Positions 1 through 7,483 of a DNA stretch of 27,642 nt are shown here, one piece after another. Source of the DNA: an uncultured Actinomycetes bacterium (GTDB taxonomy: Bacteria > Actinomycetota > Thermoleophilia > Solirubrobacterales > Solirubrobacteraceae); NCBI GenBank assembly GCA_937888775.1, contig CALAQT010000485.1:1-27642 (forward strand), read 5' to 3'. How positions within the stretch are numbered: the first letter of the stretch is position 1; each line of letters opens with the position of its first letter. The notes below the pieces were generated by a model. It saw only the letters and a list, made by a program, of their open reading frames with translations, was not told the origin of the DNA and did not search any database. Made by a program: the position numbers and the translations under genes.

Positions 1-816
1 GACTCGCTGCAGCTGTTCCTCAAGGACATCGGCAAGGTCCGGCTGCTGACCGCCCAGGAGGAGGTCGACCTCGCCAAGCGCATCGAGCGCGGGGATCTCG
101 ACGCCAAGCAGAAGATGGTCGAATCCAACCTGCGGCTGGTCGTCTCGATCGCCAAGAACTACCGCAACCAGGGGTTGCCGTTCCTCGATCTGATTCAGGA
201 GGGCACGCTCGGGCTCGTCCGCGCAGCGGAGAAATTCGACTACCGCAAGGGTTTTAAGTTCTCCACCTACGCGACCTGGTGGATCCGTCAGGCGATCGCC
301 CGGGCGCTGGCGGACAAGGCGCGCACGATCCGCATCCCGGTGCACGTAGTCGAGAAGCTCAACAAGATCGGGCGGGCCGAGCGCAAGCTCGTGACCGAGC
401 TCGGGCGCGAGCCGACGGCCGAGGAGATCGCGGAGGTGACCGGGATCGAGCCGGAGGAAGTCGAGTCGATCAAGCGCTCGGCGCAGGCCCCGGTTTCGCT
501 GGAGAAGCCGGTCGGCGACGAAGAGGAGTCCGAGTTCGGCCAGTTCATCGCCGACGAGCGGGCCGAGTCGCCCTACGAGCGCGCCGCCGAGATCCTCACC
601 AAGGAGGCGCTGCGTGAGGCCCTGGAGAACCTCAGCTACCGCGAGCGCCGCGTGCTGGAGCTCCGTTACGGCCTCGGCGGTGAGCATCCCCGGACGCTCG
701 ACGAGGTCGGACGGACGTTCAACGTCACGCGCGAGCGAATCCGCCAGATCGAGAATCAGTCGCTCAAGAAGCTGCAGTCCCTGGCGGAAGCCCAGAAGCT
801 CCGCGACGTCGCCTGA
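1..816 (+). CDS. rpoD: Principal RNA polymerase sigma factor (RpoD/SigA), 5' partial
   Basis: Sigma-70 family initiation factor that directs core RNA polymerase to housekeeping promoters. The frame is open from base 1, so the N-terminal part lies outside the window; 271 residues are visible. It begins in region 1.2 ([16 protein letters not shown]). Region 2 follows, with [12 protein letters not shown], the FLDLIQEG core-binding helix and the -10-recognising [15 protein letters not shown]. Region 3 follows, then region 4.2 with the -35-binding helix-turn-helix ([20 protein letters not shown]). The RpoD-type 2.4 and 4.2 signatures argue for the primary sigma factor rather than an alternative one. 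A 12-bp perfect hairpin follows the stop. Confidence 0.95.
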   Translation, partial: DSLQLFLKDIGKVRLLTAQEEVDLAKRIERGDLDAKQKMVESNLRLVVSIAKNYRNQGLPFLDLIQEGTLGLVRAAEKFDYRKGFKFSTYATWWIRQAIARALADKARTIRIPVHVVEKLNKIGRAERKLVTELGREPTAEEIAEVTGIEPEEVESIKRSAQAPVSLEKPVGDEEESEFGQFIADERAESPYERAAEILTKEALREALENLSYRERRVLELRYGLGGEHPRTLDEVGRTFNVTRERIRQIENQSLKKLQSLAEAQKLRDVA

Positions 817-876
817 GTCCGTCGACCAGCAGGGGCCGATCCGGCACCGCTACACCGTGAACTAGTCGGTCGCGCG

Positions 877-907
877 GTCCGGGTCGGCATCCGGCGCCGA
901 CCCGGAC
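877..907 (+). terminator. Hairpin terminator after rpoD
   Basis: A perfect 12-bp inverted repeat (GTCCGGGTCGGC and its complement) with a 7-nt loop lies about 60 bp past the rpoD stop. There is no clear U-tract, which is common in high-GC actinobacteria. A closely related hairpin occurs near 8675-8705. Confidence 0.7.
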
Positions 908-913
908 ACGTGC

Positions 914-941
914 TTCAGTTCGTAAAGCATTGCGCTAGAAT
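914..941 (+). promoter_or_regulatory. Candidate promoter of the HxlR gene, near-leaderless
   Basis: TAGAAT at 936-941 is a strong -10 match, with a weak -35-like TTCAGT at 914-919 (16-bp spacing). The ATG at 952 lies 10 nt after the -10, so the transcript would have almost no leader, and no Shine-Dalgarno sequence is present. Inferred from sequence only. Confidence 0.5.
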
Positions 942-951
942 CAGTGTTCAG

Positions 952-1329
952 ATGGCTTCCAGCGACACATGTCCGGTCTGCCGCACCGCCGAGATCGTGT
1001 GCGGCAAGTGGACTCTGCTGGTGATTCGTGACCTCGCCGAGGGCCACTCCCGCTTCTGCGAGCTCGAGCGCTCGCTGGAGGGGATCAGCCCGCGGACGCT
1101 GTCGCTGCGCCTGAGGGCGCTGGAGGAGGAGGGCATCGTACAGCGCCAGACCTTCCCTGAGGTGCCGCCGCGAGTCGAGTATGTGCTGACCGACAAGGGC
1201 CGGGCGTTGGTGCCGCTGATCGAGGACATGCGCACCTACGGACGCGAGTGGCTGGGTGGCGACTTTGTGCTGGAGCCGGAGATCGGCTCGGTTTCACCGG
1301 CCCGCCAGCCGGCCGTCGTAGCCGCCTGA
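952..1329 (+). CDS. HxlR-family winged-helix transcriptional regulator
   Basis: DNA-binding regulator of about 125 residues, typical of HxlR/DUF24 family size. The conserved Cys near the N-terminus sits in TCPVCRTAEIVCGKW, followed by TLLVIRDLAEG, the recognition region GISPRTLSLRLRALEEEG and the wing RQTFPEVPPRVEYVLTDKG. HxlR proteins often respond to thiol-reactive or electrophilic stress through this Cys; here there are three Cys within 13 residues. An upstream GTG at 910 is in frame but would place the -10 inside the gene, so ATG 952 is preferred. The next gene starts 10 bp after the stop, suggesting co-transcription. Confidence 0.85.
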   Translation: MASSDTCPVCRTAEIVCGKWTLLVIRDLAEGHSRFCELERSLEGISPRTLSLRLRALEEEGIVQRQTFPEVPPRVEYVLTDKGRALVPLIEDMRTYGREWLGGDFVLEPEIGSVSPARQPAVVAA

Positions 1330-1339
1330 CCTGTTAGCG

Positions 1340-1786
1340 ATGAGGATCGCCGTCGCGGCCGACGAGCTGACCGGCGTCGCGCAGGCGTTGCCCGACGAGC
1401 TTCGGCAACGCGGGCACGAGCCGATCCTCCACGGCGCCTACGTGCAACACGAACGGCCCGACTGGGCCTGGGCGAGCGAGCGCGCCGCTCGCGATGTTGC
1501 CGAGGGCCGCGCCGAGCAGGCGATCGTGGCGTGCTGGACGGGCACCGGCGCCTCGATCGCGGCCAACAAGGTGCCAGGCGTCCGCGCCGCACTGTGCGGT
1601 GACGCGCAGACCGCGGCCGGCGCGCGGCGCTGGAACGACGCCAACGTCCTCGCCCTCAGCCTGAGGATCACCTCAGACGCCCAGCTGGCCGAGATCCTCG
1701 ACGCTTGGCTGGCGGCCCGGGTCAGTGACGACGCTGCCGACGCCGCAAACGTCGAGCACGTGCGGCAGCTCGAACGCGACGGCTGA
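1340..1786 (+). CDS. RpiB/LacA/LacB-family sugar-phosphate isomerase
   Basis: 148-residue protein of the ribose-5-phosphate isomerase B / galactose-6-phosphate isomerase family, which interconverts aldose and ketose phosphates in the cytosol. The active-site Cys65 lies in VACWTGTGASIAANKVPG, followed by RAALCGDAQTAAGARRWNDANVLAL, the phosphate-binding and catalytic region. The motif reads CWTGTG where classical RpiB has CGTGIG. This marks an actinobacterial subgroup whose substrate is less certain, so rpiB is not assigned. It lies 10 bp behind the HxlR gene with no obvious ribosome-binding site, so the two are probably one transcript. Confidence 0.85.
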   Translation: MRIAVAADELTGVAQALPDELRQRGHEPILHGAYVQHERPDWAWASERAARDVAEGRAEQAIVACWTGTGASIAANKVPGVRAALCGDAQTAAGARRWNDANVLALSLRITSDAQLAEILDAWLAARVSDDAADAANVEHVRQLERDG

Positions 1787-1937
1787 CTGGTGCCGTGATC
1801 CAGAGATTGCTCCCGAGATGTCTGATCACGACATGAGGGGGTCAAATCGGGAGCGGCTTGGGCCGGTCTGCCCTCCCGGGCGCTGCAAGGCGCCGTCCGC
1901 AGGCAGGATCCGCGCTCGCTGCGAAGAAACGGCGGAC

Positions 1938-3188
1938 GTGCGAAACACCACGCTGCACCAACTGCTCGAAGCGTTCACGCTCGACGCAGGCGGCCGCCTG
2001 GCGGCCGAGAAGGCGTCAGGAGCAGAGATTCCGTTCGAGGTGACCGAGGAGTCCGGCGGCCGCGTGCCGCTGTATTGCTACCGCCCACTGACCGGAGACT
2101 TCATCCGTGAGCGCCTGGGTCTGCTCTCGGTGCTTGACACGTATGCCCCGGCGGCCCGCGCGCTGACCGGCCTGCAGGCACTGGATGCCTATCTGCTGGA
2201 GCACGGCGAGTCGCGGCTGCCCGCCGAGCCGCGTGAGCGCGCCGACGCGACCCTGAGGACGTTCCTATCTTGCGTATTCGACGAGCGCAGCGAGTTCGGC
2301 TTTGAGTCCGCCCGCTTCGAGGCGGCCTACGCCGAGCTGGAGCGGGCGCTGTACGGCGGTCAGTTCACGGCGATGGTGATCGCACCGCTGCTGGGGGTCG
2401 CGCTCGATCCGCAGACGACCGAGCTGGCCCTCGGCGACGGGCTGTCGCTGATCCGCGGCGACGCCCTGTCCGATGCGCCGGCGGATGCCGTCTGGGGCGA
2501 GGGCGAGGAGCCCAACGTGTTGGCCGTTCTGGCCGTTGCCCAGGAGCGCTCGGCGCCGCCGCCCGTGTCGCTGGCGCGGGCGCGCTTCCGGCGGATTCTG
2601 ACCGCGCTGCGACTGTTCGAGCGCGGCGGGTATTCGCTTGGTCCCGGCGCATGGTCGCGCACGGCCGGCGGGACCTGGCGACCGGTGGCGATCGGAGGCA
2701 GCGGCCGCCCGCGCTTCCTGACCCTGGTCCCGGCCGCGCAGGAGGACGAGCTGCGGGCCTTCTGCAATCTGATCGCCCGCCGCCTGCCGCGAGGCGGGGA
2801 GCTGGCCTGGGCGCTGGCCCGCTTTGAGATGGGATGCGAGCGCCTGGCTCCGTTTGAGGCCCTGACCGATTACCTGCTCGCTCTGCGGGCGCTGCTGGAA
2901 CCAGAAGGACCGGCGAGCGGCCGGCTCCCCCACCGGCTGGCGGCGATCTGTGCCAAGACTGAAGAGCGGGCGGCGCTCGCCGAGCGGGTCGGCCGCGCGA
3001 TCACGCTCGAGCGCGCGGTGATCGAGGGCATCGCGCCCGCGCAGCCCGGGGAGGACGCGCTGGTCGGCGAGCTCTCCGAGCACCTGCGCGCCATGCTGCG
3101 AGACGCGCTCTGCGGTCATCTGGACGCCGACCTGCGCGCGGTGGCCGACGAGCTGGTGGCCGAGGCCGCCGGCGTCGCCGCCGACTAG
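1938..3188 (+). CDS. Conserved protein of unknown function, possible HEPN-like C-terminal region
   Basis: Cytosolic protein of 416 residues with no signal peptide or membrane segments; I do not recognise a named family with certainty. The frame is open upstream to 1725, but GTG 1938 (VRNTTLHQLLEAF) is where protein-like composition begins. The C-terminal third (RFEMGCERLAPFEALTDYLLALRALLEPEG, then RLPHRLAAICAKTEERAALAERV) resembles the helical layout of Apea-like HEPN domains, in which a 'viALEaLl' helix precedes an 'R-A-A-LL' helix. This resemblance is by eye. The gene stands alone between the isomerase and a structured gap. Confidence 0.7.
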   Translation: MRNTTLHQLLEAFTLDAGGRLAAEKASGAEIPFEVTEESGGRVPLYCYRPLTGDFIRERLGLLSVLDTYAPAARALTGLQALDAYLLEHGESRLPAEPRERADATLRTFLSCVFDERSEFGFESARFEAAYAELERALYGGQFTAMVIAPLLGVALDPQTTELALGDGLSLIRGDALSDAPADAVWGEGEEPNVLAVLAVAQERSAPPPVSLARARFRRILTALRLFERGGYSLGPGAWSRTAGGTWRPVAIGGSGRPRFLTLVPAAQEDELRAFCNLIARRLPRGGELAWALARFEMGCERLAPFEALTDYLLALRALLEPEGPASGRLPHRLAAICAKTEERAALAERVGRAITLERAVIEGIAPAQPGEDALVGELSEHLRAMLRDALCGHLDADLRAVADELVAEAAGVAAD

Positions 3189-3208
3189 GGCCCGCTAGTC
3201 TGATCTAA

Positions 3209-3312
3209 GGCCGCTCCCTACTCGGTCCCCGTCAGGGGGCCGGGAGTGTTTGCCCACCAGGCACAACACGTAAGTCCTGGGGCTCGTATGTAGTCAGGGG
3301 GAGCGCGACCGC
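3209..3312 (+). ncRNA. Possible small structured RNA (unassigned)
   Basis: This roughly 100-nt stretch could fold into a closed multi-branch structure. CGCTCCC (from 3212) can pair with GGGAGCG near 3308. Inside lie a hairpin CTC-GG-TCCCC / GGGGG-CC-GAG and a small TGCC/GGCA hairpin. A -10-like TAGTCT lies just upstream at 3196-3201, and a strong palindrome follows at 3319-3340. It lacks the TTCRANNC T-loop of a tRNA and the SRP RNA core, and does not match 6C RNA loops. Strand and existence are inferred. Confidence 0.3.
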
Positions 3313-3317
3313 AGAAA

Positions 3318-3341
3318 CGAGCGGGCCCTAGGGCCCGCTCG
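3318..3341. terminator. Palindromic terminator
   Basis: Perfect palindrome of 22-24 bp centred on CCCTAGGG (GAGCGGGCCC and its complement). It lies between the end of the 1938 gene or possible small RNA on + and the phosphoesterase on -. Confidence 0.65.
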
Positions 3342-3356
3342 CTCTGCATCTGAAGC

Positions 3357-3384
3357 CGTTCCGGCGGTCTTACCGCCCGCGGAA
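3357..3384 (-). terminator. Hairpin terminator of the phosphoesterase gene
   Basis: GTTCC...GGAAC encloses GGCGGT-CTT-ACCGCC, a strong stem-loop a few bases past the minus-strand stop codon at 3389. Confidence 0.6.
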
Positions 3385-3388
3385 CCAG

Positions 3389-5369
3389 CTAGTGGTCAAC
3401 GGGCTGGCCCGATCCCGGATCGAGGATCAGCTTCGGGTTGCTCTGATCCCCGAAGTTGAACATTCCGGCGAGGTCGAACGGGATTCCTTCGGAGCTGTCA
3501 CGGCTCTTGAGCACCTGGTCGGCCGAGCCACTGATCCCGGGCAGACCCCAGTTGTATTGCACAAAATTGATGATCGAGGCCTGATCGCTCAGGTTGTGAT
3601 CGACGTAGTTGTGCCGTGCGAACGGCGAGATTACGATCATCGGCAGCCGCGGGCCAAAGCCACACCGACCCTGCTCCTCGCCGAGCGGCTGGGTGGTGGC
3701 GATCAGCGACCGCGACCCGCAGCGGCCCGATGTCGGCGGGGTCAGTGTCGTGTCGGTCAGGTTGTCCGCGACCGATGCTGACGGATTGGTGACGCCGCTG
3801 TAGACGTGGTCATAGAAGCCGTCGGAATCGTCATAGTTGACGATCACGACGGTGTTGTGCCAGTCCGGGGTCTTCATCAGCGAGTCGATTTCGCTGGTGA
3901 CGAAGCGCTGCTCGTCGGCGGGTTCCGAGTAGCCGGCGTGGCCATCCTGGTAGCCCGGGGCCTTGAGGAAGCTGACTCCGGGAAGCGCGGACGGAGCAAG
4001 CTCCCCACGCCCGATCGCCGCCACCAACTGGTCGAAGTCGCTGCTGTCGCACTGGTGGTTGGGGGTGTTGAACTGCGGCACGCCATTTTCGTAGGACTGG
4101 GTGTCGGAGCCGATCTCGCTTAGCCCGGCCAGGCTGTCACGCCCGTTGGGCTCGCTGGGCACCGTCAGGTGATGCGGGTTGGCTGTCGACGCGTAGTACT
4201 GAAACGGCTCGTGGTGGGGGATGTAGTCGTTCTTGTAGCCCCACTGGCCGGTTCCGCCCAGCGCGACTCCGATCGGATGAACGGCGTCGCACAGGCCCTC
4301 ATTGGAGGAGTTCGCGACCGAGCCCTGGAAGCCCGCGTTCTTGAACTCGTCCGCGACGAACTTGCTGGTCGGCTGTCCGACGTTCCCGGTGGCGGCGAGC
4401 GCCTGAGAGTAGGAAGTGGTCGGTCGGAAGCCGCCCTGGAACCAGCCCCAGGTCACTCCGGCCGCGTTGAGCTCGTCGCCGATGTTCGTGCCGCTGAGCG
4501 CCACCGCGTCGCGGGTGGAGCAATCGTCCCAGTAGGGCTGCGCGTCGCTGGTCAGCGAGTAGCCGCCGTGGCCGTCGGCGGTGAGATCGCCGTTAGGCGA
4601 GCTTGGAGTTGAGATCGAGGGGCTGTTGGCCTCGTGGGAGGTATCGACGTTGCCGGTATCTCCTGAGGCGAGATTGATCGCTCCCGGTGCTGACGGTCCG
4701 AACGTGGTGCCAAACGAGTTGTCGCTCATCGCGTATTGCTGGGCGTAGTTCCACAGCCCGGTGACCGTGTTGCCGTCGTAGTAGTCCATCACGGTCGCGG
4801 GGTTGCACGGGGTGCCGAACGGCGACGTGCCGCTACTTGTCCGACGCTCTGGACGAAGTGGTCCATCTTGGCGCGGTCAAACGCCTGCTGCTCGTCGCTG
4901 TAGTCGTGATCCTGGTCGCAGGTCAGCTGCCCGCCGGCGCTCCCGGTCAGTCCGGTCGCGCTGCTGTCCAGGCGCTGGGGCGGGTCGAGGTTGGGATTGC
5001 TGGTCAGCAGGTTCGAGGTGTGCTGCAGCGAAGCGGCAGCGACGGACCGGTGGCCGGGGTCAGGCCGTCGACGGCCGGGGTCCCGGGCGCCGCATGGAAG
5101 GACTGACCGTCAGTGTCGGACGCGTTGGGATAGGTGCCGAAGTAGTGATCGAAGGACACGTTCTCCTGGAAGATCACGACCACGTGCTTGATCGGGGTTG
5201 CGGTCCGGCGGTCGGTCCCGTGCCGTTCACGGTAACCGCCGGCGTCAGACCGGCTCGACTGGCGATGGCTATGCAGACCGCCGGCATCGGCGGCCTCGGC
5301 GACCAGCACTGTCGGCGCAGCGCATGCCAACGCTGTTGCCATCAGTGCCACCTTGCGCTTGCGCGACAT
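3389..5369 (-). pseudogene. Secreted phosphoesterase / phospholipase C-type (PF04185), two frameshifts
   Basis: Reading from ATG 5369 on the minus strand: a signal peptide (MSRKRKVALMATALACAAP), then the family's metal-site opening KHVVVIFQENVSFDHYFGTYP. The frame breaks near 5028-5040. The next segment (SLQHTSNLLTSNPNLDPPQR to DHFVQSVGQ) lies in a second frame. A second break near 4825-4835 leads into SGTSPFGTPCNPATVMDYYD and the long C-terminal frame ending at 3389. That part holds TVVIVNYDDSDGFYDHV and RLPMIVISPFARHNYVD. Family members are exported hydrolases of phospholipids or phosphate esters. A Shine-Dalgarno GGGGAG precedes the start. Joined across both breaks it has normal family length, so it is either a young pseudogene or two sequencing errors. 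Confidence 0.85.
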
Positions 5370-5429
5370 CTGGGCTCCCCTTGTTTGAGTTGCTGAGCTC
5401 GGGCGCCACCCGCGACCTTCGGCGCCGAC

Positions 5430-5453
5430 CGCCAGCACTCTCGTGCTCTGGCG
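5430..5453 (-). terminator. Hairpin terminator after the DUF190 gene
   Basis: On the minus strand CGCCA..GCAC-GAGA-GTGC-TGGCG forms a two-part stem with a GA bulge, just past the DUF190 stop at 5459 and before the phosphoesterase start. Confidence 0.45.
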
Positions 5454-5458
5454 CCCGC

Positions 5459-6148
5459 TTAGAGTTGCCGACGCGTGACCCGTTTGTGATCGAGCTGTGA
5501 CGCTTGGTTCTGGCCGGCGCGCGGGCGTAGGCGGTGCGAGGTGGGGACCAGCTCGCTGGTGACCAGGCCGTCGGTGGCGGTGAGCTGATCGACGACCGGC
5601 CACCAGCGCCTGACTTCCGCGGGCGTATCGACAACCACGATGGTGACCGCTCCGTTGCGCCGCAGCGACATGAGCCGGTCGGCGAACGGCTCACGCTCGC
5701 CGTGGAAGGCCCTGACTTCCCGCAGCACGGTGGCGCCGGCGGCGCCCGCCTCACGCAGATGGCGGATCAGCTCCACGTACAGCGGGCGCCCGTCCACCTT
5801 GGCCTGTTCCTCGACGTGCATGCTGAGCTTCTGCCAGTTGGGCAGTCCGCTGCGATCTAGCTCGGGCACATCGTGATGCTTGGCCAAGCGCGTCCCGGCC
5901 GCCTTGAGGATCTGCACGCGTTCGATCGTGGCCACCGGATGATCGAGCAGCGCGGCCAGGTCGGGCAGCGCCGCGCCGCTGCTTGCCGCGTCGCCAAACG
6001 CCAGCAGCACCAGCGGAACCCCCGCGTTGCGGGCAATTAAGCGCGCCCGCCGGCGCTCGCCATGCAGTGTGCCGTCCACCGCCAGCATCACCGACGCGCC
6101 GACCGCGCCGGTGGCGCGCAGCCGCGACACGGCAGCCACGTATCCCAC
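5459..6148 (-). CDS. Tandem DUF190 protein of the fluoride locus, start unclear
   Basis: Contains two copies of the DUF190 (PF02641) ferredoxin-like fold. The first copy runs from QLTLYAGRSDRTEGQVGYVA to VLLAFG; the second from KLSMHVEEQAKVDGRPLYVE through GATVLREVRAFHGE to IVVVDTPAEV. DUF190 genes commonly sit with crcB; they may be PII-like regulators, though their role is not established. GTG 6148 is the first conventional start, but homology continues upstream in the same frame to about 6238 (LEALELPAHDDAQIQL) without an ATG or GTG. A stop lies at 6257-6259. The true N-terminus therefore seems lost at the junction with the crcB fragment. Confidence 0.75.
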   Translation of the reverse strand: MGYVAAVSRLRATGAVGASVMLAVDGTLHGERRRARLIARNAGVPLVLLAFGDAASSGAALPDLAALLDHPVATIERVQILKAAGTRLAKHHDVPELDRSGLPNWQKLSMHVEEQAKVDGRPLYVELIRHLREAGAAGATVLREVRAFHGEREPFADRLMSLRRNGAVTIVVVDTPAEVRRWWPVVDQLTATDGLVTSELVPTSHRLRPRAGQNQASQLDHKRVTRRQL

Positions 6149-6231
6149 CTGGCCCTCGGTTCTGTCCGAGCGGCCCGCATACAGCGTCAGCTGGATCTGG
6201 GCGTCGTCGTGCGCCGGGAGCTCGAGCGCCT

Positions 6232-6407
6232 CCAGGTCTGATCCGCTGGCCGACCATCAGGCCGAGCGCCAGGCAGCCTCCGAGGTCGACGATCAAGGTC
6301 CCGAGCGGGAACTCGCAACCGCGCCGCGATTGCACCAGAGCGTCGACGACGAACCGCGCGATCGCCCCCAGTCCACCGCAGGTGACGACGAGGACGGCGG
6401 TGATCAC
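6232..6407 (-). pseudogene. crcB: N-terminal half of a CrcB/Fluc fluoride channel
   Basis: Starting at GTG 6407 the frame reads VITAVLVVTCGGLGAIARF, then VDALVQSRRGCEFPLGTLIV and DLGGCLALGLMVG. This is the first two membrane helices of a CrcB (Fluc) fluoride exporter, including the GxxGAxxRF and FPxGTLxVN-like motifs (Asn is Asp here). After about 55 residues the reading leaves the family, and DUF190 sequence follows in another frame. The second half with the TTFSTF helix break is absent. The start overlaps the previous crcB stop as GTGA, a normal coupled arrangement, so the loss is at the 3' side. Confidence 0.75.
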
Positions 6408-6598
6408 CAGGTCAACCTCGCGCGGCGCACGAGTGCGGTGGCGGTGGCGACCCCGGCAAAGCCGGCCCCGATGCTGGCGGCACCGTAGACGAGCGCCAGC
6501 GTCAGCTCGCCTCGGGCGAGCATCTGCAAGAGCTCGATCTGGAAGGTCGAGAACGTGGTCAGCGCGCCGCAGAAGCCGGTGCCGAAGATCGCCGTCAT
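6404..6598 (-). pseudogene. crcB: C-terminal half of a CrcB/Fluc fluoride channel
   Basis: MTAIFGTGFCGALTTFSTF carries the conserved GxxGxxTTFSTF signature of the third helix, where the Na+ site and channel-lining Phe residues lie. A final helix follows (TLALVYGAASIGAGFAGVATATALV). The first half of the protein is missing: in this frame a TGA lies only about 20 codons upstream, and the riboswitch ends about 80 bp before ATG 6598. Fluc channels are usually about 120-130 residues with four helices; this has two. Together with the next fragment it holds one channel's worth of helices in swapped order. Confidence 0.75.
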
Positions 6599-6675
6599 GT
6601 CGCGGCGGTCGGCGGGCCATCGCGGCGCTCAGGCCGCGCAGCGCGACAGCAAGCTGCTTTTCACCACGGGCTGGT

Positions 6676-6740
6676 TCCACTCAGAGGCCATTGGCGACCG
6701 GGGCGACCGCGTTTGGTGGAGCGAGCCTCACCGCTCGTAC
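6676..6740 (-). promoter_or_regulatory. Fluoride riboswitch (crcB motif)
   Basis: On the minus strand the sequence follows the fluoride aptamer layout step by step. P1 is GAGCG (6736-6732) with CGCTC (6723-6719). Its loop TGAGGC forms the pseudoknot with GCCTC at 6688-6684. Then come AAAC (6714-6711), a short GCG/CGC-closed second hairpin, and the 3' segment ATGGCCTCT. The order and several conserved blocks match the well-known Thermotoga petrophila aptamer. A -10-like TATCCT lies just upstream at 6745-6750. Its place directly before crcB pieces supports the call. It should switch expression on when fluoride binds. Confidence 0.85.
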
Positions 6741-6787
6741 CGGCAGGATAGCGATCCTGGTGGAGCCGAAGATGCGAACCTTGAGGG

Positions 6788-7435
6788 ATGTTCCACGTCG
6801 AGCTGCGTCAATTCCCCCACGTCGCCCGGGCGTTCAACCTCACGCCCGACGAGCTGCAGACACGGGTCCTGGGGGCTTGGGTCCGCGGCGAGGTTGTGGA
6901 GCTGGACGACCGCCACTGGGGGCCGGAGAAAGCGCGGCTGACGATCTACGAGGGCCCGCAGCTCAAACCTCAGGAGATGGGCCTCGGCCGAGGCTGGGCC
7001 AACGTGACCAAGAACTGCACCGAGGTGACCGACCAGCTGCTGGCCCTGGAGCGTCAGGCCGCCGCCTCCGGAGCCGCCAGCGCGGGGCAGAAGGCGCCTG
7101 AGGCGGTCTCCCAGCTGCAGGCCGAGATCCTGGAGCGCTGTGCCGTGGACGAGCTGGTGATCTCAGAGCTGATTGAGCTGTTGAACCGGCGTCACCCCGG
7201 CTGGCGGGTCAGCGATCGGATCGCGCTCGCCGAGCAGTCGATCTGGCAGCTGCTGCATCAGGGAAGGCTGACCATCTCCTGGGCGGATGGTGGCCCGCCG
7301 CTCGATAAGGATGCGTGGGGGCCAGTGCTGCTGTCGTGGCGGACGTGGTCGCCCGAGGGGGCTCCGGACGTGAGCTTGGGTCTCGTGGACGCCGATCAGG
7401 CGGGCATGCCGAACAGGCCCGACGGATCGCCGTGA
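6788..7435 (+). CDS. Conserved protein of unknown function
   Basis: 215-residue cytosolic protein with no signal or membrane segment. The N-terminal part (MFHVELRQFPHVARAFNLTPDEL, then WVRGEVVELDDRHWGPEKARL and MGLGRGWANV) has the feel of a lineage-restricted Thermoleophilia family. A charged helical middle with Ala/Gln-rich stretch follows, then a C-terminal part with WQLLHQGRLTIS. I cannot assign a function. It is divergent from the fluoride locus, with its start about 50 bp from the riboswitch, and convergent with the arsA-like gene. Confidence 0.65.
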   Translation: MFHVELRQFPHVARAFNLTPDELQTRVLGAWVRGEVVELDDRHWGPEKARLTIYEGPQLKPQEMGLGRGWANVTKNCTEVTDQLLALERQAAASGAASAGQKAPEAVSQLQAEILERCAVDELVISELIELLNRRHPGWRVSDRIALAEQSIWQLLHQGRLTISWADGGPPLDKDAWGPVLLSWRTWSPEGAPDVSLGLVDADQAGMPNRPDGSP

Positions 7436-7449
7436 GGGCGCCGGCTGCC

Positions 7450-7480
7450 CGCATGGCCCTTCGGCCCTACGGTATGCGGC
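7450..7480. terminator. Hairpin between convergent genes
   Basis: GCCCGCAT...ATGCGGC with an inner GGCC-CTTC-GGCC hairpin, in the 48-bp gap between the convergent genes ending at 7435 and 7484. Confidence 0.4.
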
Positions 7481-7483
7481 CGT

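Noticed and set aside
2265..3119. Long minus-strand open frame opposite the conserved gene
   Set aside because: It is Arg/Gly/Pro-rich shadow sequence from high-GC codons of the + strand gene, with no family motifs or start signals.
3209..3312. tRNA-Sec or other tRNA
   Set aside because: A closing stem is present but there is no T-loop TTCRANNC, no recognisable anticodon arm and no CCA-end layout.
5983..7101. 372-codon + strand frame across the fluoride locus
   Set aside because: It is Arg/Pro/Ala-rich and crosses the riboswitch and crcB halves that are clearly on the minus strand.
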